Shown: positions 1 to 6,058 of the stretch, in pieces
Layout: each line of letters opens with the position of its first letter
How positions within the stretch are numbered: position 1 is the first letter of the stretch
NCBI GenBank assembly: GCA_049416425.1
Contig: JBMSHD010000089.1
Location: forward strand, 1 to 9,155
Source: JBMSHD01 sp049416425
Lineage (GTDB): Bacteria; Pseudomonadota; Gammaproteobacteria; Francisellales; Francisellaceae
DNA: 9,155 nucleotides
Direction of reading: 5' to 3'
The notes under the pieces: model-generated
What the model was told of the DNA's origin: nothing
The model's input: the letters and a program-made list of their open reading frames with translations, nothing else
Database searches by the model: none
Translations under genes and position numbers: made by a program

Positions 1-93
1 GACAAAACGCTCGAGAAAGTAATAAATGCTAAATTTTAATAAGACAGCCCTGACATCTAAGAACAGATAGCGCATGCAAATCTTTCTCGGCAT
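1..93 (-). CDS. possible partial ORF running off the left edge, unrecognised
   Basis: An ATG at 93-91 opens a minus-strand frame of 31 codons that reaches position 1 without a stop; an in-frame stop lies just before it. A second in-frame ATG at 75-73 follows a weak purine stretch (GAGAAAG, 6 nt away) and would be the better start. The visible peptide begins MPRKICMRYLFLDVRAVLL and is hydrophobic and aromatic in its second half. It follows miaA on the same strand, where hfq is often found, but it does not resemble Hfq. Thirty-one open codons in AT-rich DNA can occur by chance, so this is only a candidate. Confidence 0.22.
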   Translation of the reverse strand, partial: MPRKICMRYLFLDVRAVLLKFSIYYFLERFV

Positions 94-153
94 TTAATCG
101 CACAATAACTTATATATGAATGGCACCACCTGAAATGATCTCCACACCAGGCT

Positions 154-1077
154 TTATTTCGCCATAAAAACAGCAAGCAAGCGCTCTGAATCTGGATTTT
201 CATCGACGCTGACCCTCTCGATGGCAAACGGCCAGTTGCGAATCCAGGTCAACTGCCTTTTTGCCAATTGACGTGTTGCCGCCACCGCCTTATTGAAAAA
301 CAGATCATAATCACCGTCACCCTCAAGATATTGCCATGCCTGACGATAGCCAACACTGCGCATAGAAGGCAGTTCTTTATGCATCTGTGGCATAGCCATC
401 AGCCGCTTGACTTCATCGAGAAACCCTGAATTCAACATCAGCTTAAAACGTCGTTCAATCCGCCGGTGCAAATTCAGGCGATCAGATGGCATGAGCGCCA
501 CTAATCGGATAGATTCGCCCAGACCACCGATTTTTGGCGAGTGCTGCAACCATCTTGAATAGGGAATGCCCGATATCTTCAATACTTCAACCGCTCGAGA
601 AAGTCGCTGTCTGTCGTTGGGATTGAATCTGACGGCCGTTTCTGGATCATGTTTTTGCAAATAGCAGACAAGCTCATCGGTGGCCATATCACAAACTTCA
701 TCTCTTATGTCGTGATCGGTCTCCGGCAAACTCGAGATGCCCTCGATCAAGGCTTTGAAATACATCATACTCCCCCCGACTAAAAGCACGCGTCTGCCTC
801 TGGCATGAATTGCTGTGATTTTCTTCTGACAGTCATCGAGAAAATCAGCCACCGAATAAGACTGCCATGGCTCAACGATATCAATAAGATGGTGTAAAAC
901 ACCGCCTCTCTCTTCAAATCCCGGCTTTGCCGTGCCAATATCCATATGTTTATAGATCAGTGCCGAGTCAACGTTTATGATCTCGGCATTTAATTGCCGA
1001 GCCAGCCATACTGAAGAAGCCGTTTTCCCTGAAGCAGTCGGCCCAGCCAGCGCATAAATCAGCGGATGACGGCTCAT
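154..1077 (-). CDS. miaA: tRNA dimethylallyltransferase MiaA
   Basis: MiaA transfers a dimethylallyl group from DMAPP to N6 of A37 in tRNAs that read codons starting with U, in the cytoplasm; this is the first step toward the ms2i6A modification. The 307-aa product is of usual family length (about 310). Visible signatures are the P-loop GPTASGKT (residues 12-19), the following DSALIYKHMDIGTAKP block (37-52) that carries the catalytic Asp37 and the nucleotide/tRNA contacts, the NDRQRLSRAVEV segment near 153-164, and the C-terminal KRQLTWIRNW motif. The ATG overlaps the ppiD stop as ATGA and has no strong ribosome binding site, which suggests translational coupling to ppiD. The usual neighbours mutL and hfq are absent. 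No clear terminator was seen in the 153 bases after it. Confidence 0.97.
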   Translation of the reverse strand: MSRHPLIYALAGPTASGKTASSVWLARQLNAEIINVDSALIYKHMDIGTAKPGFEERGGVLHHLIDIVEPWQSYSVADFLDDCQKKITAIHARGRRVLLVGGSMMYFKALIEGISSLPETDHDIRDEVCDMATDELVCYLQKHDPETAVRFNPNDRQRLSRAVEVLKISGIPYSRWLQHSPKIGGLGESIRLVALMPSDRLNLHRRIERRFKLMLNSGFLDEVKRLMAMPQMHKELPSMRSVGYRQAWQYLEGDGDYDLFFNKAVAATRQLAKRQLTWIRNWPFAIERVSVDENPDSERLLAVFMAK

Positions 1078-2798
1078 GCATTACCGAAAGTTGGATTGAT
1101 CTCGATAGAAATCTGATCATGAAGTGCGGCAAGGTATTCATTCACCGTCAGCGATGAGAAAAGATTCTCAACCGATTGCCCCGGCAATTCATTTGCGGGT
1201 GACGATACGGCATTGACGGCAAAGACCATATACCCCCCATCATCACCGACGATTTCATAGTGATTTAAAGGCGCACTGAAGATTGCCTTTATCTCTGCCT
1301 TATCGCCAGAAGGCTGTTGCCTTGAATAGGATTTTTGCGAAAGCTCGATCGTTTTATCACCCGAGTTTAATGCCTGTTGCAGACGCCTGGCTTCAGCTTC
1401 TGCCAAAACAGCCGCCTGTTTCTCTACAAAAGCCGTTTTCACCTGATCGCTCACTTCATCGAAATTCGGCTGATGGGCAGCTACCGCTTTATCGACCTGA
1501 AAGATGATGCCCGATGTATTACTGTTCAAAATAAAACCGCTATTCTTATTCTGTTTAAACAGGGCTTTGTCAACAGCGGCGGCATTATCGATGCCATCGA
1601 TACTCTGACCATCGGCAATGAGTCCTGTGGTTTTAACCTTCAGATGATATTTCTCCACCAATGTTTTAAAGGGTATGCTGTTGATCGCCGTCATCAGCTC
1701 ATTGAATTTCTCATAGGCGGCGCGATTTAGCAAAATTCGATCAATAACGGGTTTGGCGTCACTCAAACTCATCGGTTTAGGCTTATCTATCTCGCTTAGC
1801 AGCAGATATCGCCCATCTTCCAGCGATGTCAAAGGGTCGCTCAAGCTCATATTGAACAGTCGAAAATCGCTCTGTGATGAGGCTTCGGCTAAAGAGATAG
1901 TTGGCAATTTTTGAATCTTGATCTGTGCCTGCTCTTCTTTTGTCAACGGCTGACCTGATTGCAATTTCTTAACGATCTCATCTTTCATCGTCGCCTTTTT
2001 ATTGAAGCTGATGATTTCACCAGTGCGACGCTCAGGTGTCATAAGCGAGTCGGCGTTATTCTGATAATAAGTATCGACTTCGCTGTCAGTCGGCGGGATG
2101 GATGAGACAAAGTCCTGAGTATTGAGCTCAACATAACTGATAGAAAGCTTTCTTGGCACTTCAAATCGGGATTTATTCGCCTCAAAATACGTTTCCAGCT
2201 GTTTCTGGGTCGGCTTGACTTTCGATACAAACTCATGATCTTTAACTTCAACATAATCGAGTTTACGCGTCTGCATGAGCAGGCTTGTGAGATCGCTCTG
2301 TTCAAAGGGCAGCGCAAACTGACTGGCGATAATCGGCGTGACAAGACTCGATGTCAACGCATTTCTCGCCAACAAAGCCTTGATCTGATCCGCGCCACCA
2401 TATAACCGGGCAATCTCATCAAATTTCTTTTGTGAAAACACACCATTATCCTGAAATGCAGGATCATTAAAGATCAGATCCGATATAGCAGAAGAGGTCA
2501 CTATAATTCCTGAGTTTTTCGCATCTTCACGCAACAGCGCCTGATTAATCGCCTGCTTCAACGTCGCCTGTTGAAGATCCTGATTTGGCACATTGCCGGT
2601 GCTTGCCACTTCACGCAACAGATTGTTGAAATAATTCTGAGAGATTTCCTCATCACCAACCTTAGCCACCGACTGAGCAGAAACGCCAGAAGAATAAAAA
2701 AAATAGCTGATCCCGGTGAGGATGAAAACGCCACTGACGGCGATGATAATAACCCAGGTGACCCATCCTTTAAACTTATCATTAATCGATTGCAACAT
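1074..2798 (-). CDS. ppiD: PpiD-like periplasmic folding chaperone (SurA_N / parvulin family)
   Basis: PpiD is an inner-membrane-anchored periplasmic chaperone near the Sec translocon that assists newly exported proteins. The ATG at 2798 is preferred over the upstream ATG at 2891: it is preceded by AGGTAGAG, gives the typical short cytoplasmic N-terminus MLQSINDKFKGW, and avoids reading through the tRNA terminator. The product is 574 aa (E. coli PpiD is about 620). One membrane segment is visible at about residues 12-34, then a SurA_N-like block (VAKVGDEEISQNYFNNLLR, 45-63, to about 200). A parvulin-like region at about 255-340 is short and lacks a recognisable GGD-x-GW signature, so PPIase activity is doubtful. 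A helical C-terminal chaperone region follows. A promoter candidate lies at 2833-2861. The stop overlaps the miaA start by 4 bases. Confidence 0.92.
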   Translation of the reverse strand: MLQSINDKFKGWVTWVIIIAVSGVFILTGISYFFYSSGVSAQSVAKVGDEEISQNYFNNLLREVASTGNVPNQDLQQATLKQAINQALLREDAKNSGIIVTSSAISDLIFNDPAFQDNGVFSQKKFDEIARLYGGADQIKALLARNALTSSLVTPIIASQFALPFEQSDLTSLLMQTRKLDYVEVKDHEFVSKVKPTQKQLETYFEANKSRFEVPRKLSISYVELNTQDFVSSIPPTDSEVDTYYQNNADSLMTPERRTGEIISFNKKATMKDEIVKKLQSGQPLTKEEQAQIKIQKLPTISLAEASSQSDFRLFNMSLSDPLTSLEDGRYLLLSEIDKPKPMSLSDAKPVIDRILLNRAAYEKFNELMTAINSIPFKTLVEKYHLKVKTTGLIADGQSIDGIDNAAAVDKALFKQNKNSGFILNSNTSGIIFQVDKAVAAHQPNFDEVSDQVKTAFVEKQAAVLAEAEARRLQQALNSGDKTIELSQKSYSRQQPSGDKAEIKAIFSAPLNHYEIVGDDGGYMVFAVNAVSSPANELPGQSVENLFSSLTVNEYLAALHDQISIEINPTFGNA

Positions 2799-2832
2799 GT
2801 TCTCTACCTGCCTTAACACCAATGAAAACGAC

Positions 2833-2861
2833 CTTATCAGCCCTTTTTGCTGATTTGTCAC
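2833..2861 (-). promoter_or_regulatory. candidate sigma-70 promoter for ppiD-miaA
   Basis: On the minus strand GTGACA (2861-2856, 5/6 to TTGACA) is followed by a 17-base spacer and GATAAG (2838-2833, 4/6 to TATAAT). It sits between the tRNA-Val terminator and the ppiD ATG at 2798, where a new promoter would be needed. A 6-bp inverted repeat (ATCAGC/GCTGAT, 2836-2854) overlaps the spacer and -10 box and could be an operator or chance. Confidence 0.4.
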
Positions 2862-2870
2862 CGCGAGAAA

Positions 2871-2897
2871 CAAAAAAGGCATGTTGAACATGCCTTT
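2871..2897 (-). terminator. intrinsic terminator of tRNA-Val
   Basis: Perfect inverted repeat AAAGGCATGTT / AACATGCCTTT (2875-2885 with 2887-2897) starting 10 bases after the tRNA CCA end. In the minus-strand transcript the 3' arm runs into a U-tract (rc of 2872-2877). The realistic stem is about nine pairs with a short loop. This ends the tRNA transcript and separates it from ppiD. Confidence 0.88.
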
Positions 2898-2906
2898 AAA
2901 TCATCG

Positions 2907-2982
2907 TGGTGGGTGCTGAGGGGTTCGAACCCCCGACCCTCGCCTTGTAAGGGCGATGCTCTCCCAGCTGAGCTAAGCACCC
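2907..2982 (-). tRNA. tRNA-Val (anticodon UAC)
   Basis: A full 76-nt cloverleaf reads on the minus strand. The acceptor stem is GGGTGCT/AGCACCC, the D arm GCTC-AGCTGGGA-GAGC and the anticodon stem TCGCC/GGCGA around loop CTTACAA. The anticodon TAC is at 2949-2947. The variable loop is GGGTC, the T arm has loop TTCGAAC, the discriminator is A, and CCA is encoded. It closely resembles E. coli valine tRNA of the same anticodon and decodes GUA and related valine codons. It lies 20 bases after the hupB stop, with its own promoter inside hupB and a strong terminator after it. Confidence 0.98.
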
Positions 2983-2994
2983 GCAATAGACGAT

Positions 2995-3023
2995 ACTATA
3001 ACTTAATTCACAGCCTCTTTCAA
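2995..3023 (-). promoter_or_regulatory. sigma-70 promoter of tRNA-Val inside the 3' end of hupB
   Basis: TTGAAA (3023-3018, 5/6) is separated by exactly 17 bases from TATAGT (3000-2995, 5/6). Transcription would start near the A at 2987, leaving a leader of only about five bases before the tRNA 5' end at 2982. The -35 box and part of the spacer lie within the last codons of hupB. Confidence 0.7.
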
Positions 3024-3275
3024 GAGTTTTCCTGCTTTAAATGTCGGTGCTTTTGATGCCGCAATCGTCATCTTGTCGCCCGTCTTTGGATTACGCCCCT
3101 CACGTTCAGCACGCTCACGCACCTGAAAGGATCCAAATCCGATTAAAGAGACGATATCACCGGCTTTCAAAGCCACTGTAATTGAGTCAACGGTAGCATC
3201 AAGTACACGATGAGCCACTTCTTTGGTTACATCCGCTTCTTTGGCAATAGCACTGATTAATTCACTCTTATTCAC
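3003..3275 (-). CDS. hupB: HU-type histone-like DNA-binding protein
   Basis: HU is a small nucleoid protein that binds and bends DNA without sequence preference, as a homodimer or a heterodimer. The 90-aa product has the exact family length. It starts at a GTG (3275) reading (M)NKSELISAIAKEA, as HU proteins do, with AGAGGA 7 bases upstream; in-frame ATG extension upstream to 3338 is not HU-like and lacks this site. The DNA-binding signature is seen as GFGSFQVRERAEREGRNPKT (residues 46-65), including the intercalating Pro63 at the arm tip. The C-terminal KAPTFKAGKLLKEAVN is typical. It lies downstream of lon in the usual order but has its own strong promoter at 3355-3383, and its 3' end hosts the tRNA-Val promoter. 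hupB is preferred over hupA because of position next to lon. Confidence 0.95.
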   Translation of the reverse strand: MNKSELISAIAKEADVTKEVAHRVLDATVDSITVALKAGDIVSLIGFGSFQVRERAEREGRNPKTGDKMTIAASKAPTFKAGKLLKEAVN

Positions 3276-3354
3276 AAGATTTTCCTCTATTTTTTGTTTA
3301 TCATACAAGCCTCGCCAAACGCCGCAGAAACGTGGCATTCGACCAGATAGCTAA

Positions 3355-3383
3355 GTTATAGCAAGGCTTGAGCGCAGCGTCAA
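3355..3383 (-). promoter_or_regulatory. strong sigma-70 promoter of hupB (extended -10)
   Basis: TTGACG (3383-3378, 5/6) and TATAAC (3360-3355, 5/6) are spaced by 17 bases. TGC directly precedes the -10 box, forming an extended -10. The predicted start is near 3347, giving a leader of roughly 70 bases to the GTG at 3275. This is the best promoter match in the window and fits a highly expressed nucleoid protein. Confidence 0.78.
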
Positions 3384-3439
3384 CGCGAAATGAGCGGTTT
3401 CAGGCTTTTTTCTCGATATTTTCTGGGTGCCTCGGGCCT

Positions 3440-3717
3440 CATAATAGATTTTGTATATCCATATACAAAATCGAATCGGCTATCCTCGGCGGCATAAATT
3501 TTGCCCGGGACGTCCGCCTCGCCAGCATACCTTCACAAATTCACTGCGTTCATTCCGAGCAGGCAACTGTCTCCGATTCTACTCTACGCCTTGGGTACAA
3601 GCTGTTTCACAGACTTCGCTCTGGCGCCTACGGCACGTCGCTTGCTGTTTACAGCGGAAGGCTACCCGGGTCTACTCGACCTCGCGTTCCGCTCTCCATG
3701 TCTCGCAGCGGACGAAA
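3440..3717. repeat. candidate inserted repeat element between hupB and lon, overlapping the lon 3' end
   Basis: This stretch differs from its neighbours. G+C is about 57% over 3541-3720 by hand count, against about 46% in sampled lon lines. It contains a perfect inverted repeat (3447-3472) and two related small hairpins near 3601-3612 and 3644-3655. It is open in all three plus frames over about 3501-3720 and also in the lon frame at its right end, yet no translation resembles a known protein. The right boundary is inferred at about 3717, where Lon similarity stops. The left boundary is a guess near the inverted repeat. Only one copy is in the window, so calling it a dispersed repeat is inference. 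I see no gene, terminator or transposase in 3384-3648. Confidence 0.5.
3447..3472. repeat. perfect inverted repeat, 12-bp arms
   Basis: GATTTTGTATAT and its exact reverse complement ATATACAAAATC are separated by only CC. As RNA it would form an A/U-rich hairpin on either strand. No U-tract follows on either strand, so it is not a classical intrinsic terminator. It may be an end structure of the surrounding repeat element or a protein-binding site. Confidence 0.9.
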
Positions 3718-6036
3718 TAAAGCCTTTTCCAGCACTTCATCGATGGTTTTAACGGGAATGATCTTTAAGTGATCTTTGACATTTTGCGGAATTTCCAGCA
3801 AATCTTTTTCATTCTGCGCCGGAATCAGCACCGTCGAAATACCGCCTCTTAATGCCGCCAGTAATTTCTCTTTCAGGCCACCGATAGGTAATACATCTCC
3901 TCTTAAGGTGATCTCACCCGTCATGGCAACATCCTTGGAAACCGGAATATCACTCATTGCTGAAATCATTGCTGTACACATTGCCGTTCCCGCACTCGGA
4001 CCATCTTTTGGTGTGGCTCCTTCCGGCACATGGACATGCATATCACTCTGATCAAAAGACTCAGGAGCTATACCATAACGAGCTCCTATCTTTCTGACCA
4101 CAGACATGGCCGCCTGAATCGATTCCTGCATGACCTCACCAAGCTTACCGGTGGATCTGAGCTTTCCTTTGCCCGGCAATCGAACCGCCTCAATCGTCAA
4201 AAGATCTCCACCGACTTCGGTCCAGGCCAGCCCTGTAACCTCACCAACCTTATGCTCATGCTGGGCAATACCGAAATCGTAACGTTTCACTCCAAGATAC
4301 TCGACCAGATTCTCACTGTTGATTTTTATTACCGCATCGGGCTTTGACAACAGAATCTGTTTAACCACCTTACGACACAACTTATTGAGCTCTTGCTGCA
4401 GGCGTCTGACTCCCGCCTCTCTGGAATAATAGCGAATGATATCGACGATGACCGTCTCATCCACTTCAATTTCACCGCGCTTCAAGCCCGATTCTTTGAT
4501 GGCTTTCGGCAACAAATAACGCAGGGCGATATTGCGCTTTTCCTCTTCGGTATAGCCAGACAAATAGATGATCTCCATTCGGTCTCTCAGCGCTTCGGGA
4601 ATATCCAGCGTGTTGGCCGTGGCAATAAACATCACATCGGAAAGATCATAGTCGAGTTCAAGATAATGATCGTTAAAGGTATTGTTTTGCTCAGGATCGA
4701 GCACCTCAAGCATGGCCGAGGCCGGATCACCCCTGAAGTCATTCGACATCTTGTCAATCTCATCGAGAAGAAAAAGTGGATTGTTAACACTGGCTTTAGC
4801 CATCTTCTGAATGATCTGACCGGGAAGCGCGCCGATATAGGTACGCCTGTGCCCTCTAATCTCCGCCTCGTCTTTCACCCCACCCAATGCCATGCGCACA
4901 TACTTTCGTCCGGTAGCTCTGGCGATCGATTGACCCAGAGAAGTCTTACCCACACCAGGAGGCCCAACCAGACAAAGAATAGGTCCTTTGAGTTTGCGCA
5001 TTCGCTGCTGTACCGCCAGATACTCCAGTATGCGCTCCTTGACTTTTTCAAGACCGTAATGATCCTCATTGAGTATCTGCTCGGCAAGACTCAGGTCTTT
5101 TTTGATTCGGGTGCGTTTTGACCATGGCAGCGACAACAAGGTGTCTATATAGTTTCGAGACACGGCAGATTCAGCCGATGCCGGGGGCATTGACTTCAAC
5201 TTTTTAATCTCGTTTAGCGCCTTTTGTGTTGCCTCGTCGGACATGCCAGCTTCTTCAACTCTGGCTTTCAGCTTATCGAGCTCCTGAGCCTCATCGGCAT
5301 CGCCCAGCTCTTTATAAATTGCCTTGATCTGCTCGTTGAGATAATATTCTTTCTGATTGCGCTCAACCTGAGCCTTGACTCGATCCTTGATCGTCTTCTC
5401 AAGCTCCAGAACTTCGATCTCTGTCATCAACATCTGCAACAAGGCAGAAGCTCGCTCCACCAGATCTTCCGCGGCCAGCACGTCCTGTTTTTTATCAACC
5501 GGCGCCTGAACCTGAGCGGCAATCATATCAACCAGGCGATCCAGATGATGATCCGACATAATGGCGCTTAACACATCACGTGGAACCTGAGTGCTCATAT
5601 CGGCAAGTGTTTTGAAGCTTGAAACGAGTGCCTTGACCAGGCTCTCATATTCCGCATATTTTGACTCGTCTTCCGCACTGACCATAATCTGAATTTTAGC
5701 CGCAATAAACGGCATATCGGCATAATAGTTTTCAACCTTTGCTCGAGAGACTCCCTCGACTAAAACTTTGGATGTGCCATCCGGCAGCTTCATCAGCTGC
5801 AGAATTTTAGCATAGGTACCAACACGATATAGATCTTCAGCAACCGGGTCATCCACCTCATCTGAGAGCTGCGTTACCAAAAGCACCCGCTGTTTTGTGG
5901 CATGCGCCTCGGCAATGGCGGAAATGGATTTCGAACGTCCGACAAATAAGGGCACCGCCATGTGCGGGTAGACGACGATGTCTCTAAGCGGCACCACCGG
6001 CACCAGCTCATGAATTTCATTAATTTCATTGGTCAT
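3649..6036 (-). CDS. lon: ATP-dependent Lon protease with an atypical C-terminal tail
   Basis: Lon is a cytoplasmic hexameric AAA+ protease that degrades misfolded and short-lived regulatory proteins. The ATG at 6036 is chosen over the adjacent TTG because AGGGAG lies 7 bases upstream, giving 795 aa (E. coli 784). The N-terminal substrate domain starts LVPVVPLRDIVVYPHM, and a coiled-coil region spans about 205-290. Walker A is GPPGVGKT (358-365) and Walker B LLDEID (423-428). The proteolytic Ser681 in DGPSAG and Lys724 in GGLKEK have the family's 43-residue spacing. The normal family sequence ends at VLEKAL (about 773); the last 22 residues, FRPLRDMESGTRGRVDPGSL plus two, are encoded by repeat-like DNA. 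Catalytic parts are intact, so activity is likely kept. It lies 22 bases after clpX and is probably cotranscribed with it. Confidence 0.97.
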   Translation of the reverse strand: MTNEINEIHELVPVVPLRDIVVYPHMAVPLFVGRSKSISAIAEAHATKQRVLLVTQLSDEVDDPVAEDLYRVGTYAKILQLMKLPDGTSKVLVEGVSRAKVENYYADMPFIAAKIQIMVSAEDESKYAEYESLVKALVSSFKTLADMSTQVPRDVLSAIMSDHHLDRLVDMIAAQVQAPVDKKQDVLAAEDLVERASALLQMLMTEIEVLELEKTIKDRVKAQVERNQKEYYLNEQIKAIYKELGDADEAQELDKLKARVEEAGMSDEATQKALNEIKKLKSMPPASAESAVSRNYIDTLLSLPWSKRTRIKKDLSLAEQILNEDHYGLEKVKERILEYLAVQQRMRKLKGPILCLVGPPGVGKTSLGQSIARATGRKYVRMALGGVKDEAEIRGHRRTYIGALPGQIIQKMAKASVNNPLFLLDEIDKMSNDFRGDPASAMLEVLDPEQNNTFNDHYLELDYDLSDVMFIATANTLDIPEALRDRMEIIYLSGYTEEEKRNIALRYLLPKAIKESGLKRGEIEVDETVIVDIIRYYSREAGVRRLQQELNKLCRKVVKQILLSKPDAVIKINSENLVEYLGVKRYDFGIAQHEHKVGEVTGLAWTEVGGDLLTIEAVRLPGKGKLRSTGKLGEVMQESIQAAMSVVRKIGARYGIAPESFDQSDMHVHVPEGATPKDGPSAGTAMCTAMISAMSDIPVSKDVAMTGEITLRGDVLPIGGLKEKLLAALRGGISTVLIPAQNEKDLLEIPQNVKDHLKIIPVKTIDEVLEKALFRPLRDMESGTRGRVDPGSLPL

Positions 6037-6058
6037 CAACAGACTCCCTGATTATGCA

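Noticed and set aside
150..161. 12-base match CGAAATAAAGCC between the miaA end (minus) and 3713-3724 (plus)
   Set aside because: Several 12-base matches are expected by chance in a 9-kb window on both strands, and the two contexts share nothing else.
2799..2891. N-terminal extension of ppiD to an ATG at 2891
   Set aside because: It would start inside the tRNA terminator and adds 31 residues not typical of PpiD; the ATG at 2798 has a ribosome binding site.
2847..3056. Plus-strand ORF containing LRGSNPRPSPCKGDALPAEL
   Set aside because: This is the well-known artefact of translating the antisense of a tRNA gene; it lies over tRNA-Val and hupB.
3276..3338. N-terminal extension of hupB to 3338
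   Set aside because: HU proteins start directly at (M)NKSELI, and the GTG at 3275 has a well-placed AGAGGA.
3447..3472. The long inverted repeat as the lon intrinsic terminator
   Set aside because: The stem is A/U-rich, the loop would be only two bases unless pairs open, and no U-tract follows on the lon strand.
3368..3772. Plus-strand ORF of 134 codons (and two shorter overlapping plus frames) over the lon-hupB region
   Set aside because: It starts at a non-ATG codon without a ribosome binding site, crosses the hupB promoter and the lon 3' end, and three frames are open at once. This fits a repeat better than a gene.
4393..5121. Plus-strand ORF of 242 codons inside lon
   Set aside because: It is the shadow of the strongly conserved Lon AAA+ domain on the other strand, with no recognisable protein features.
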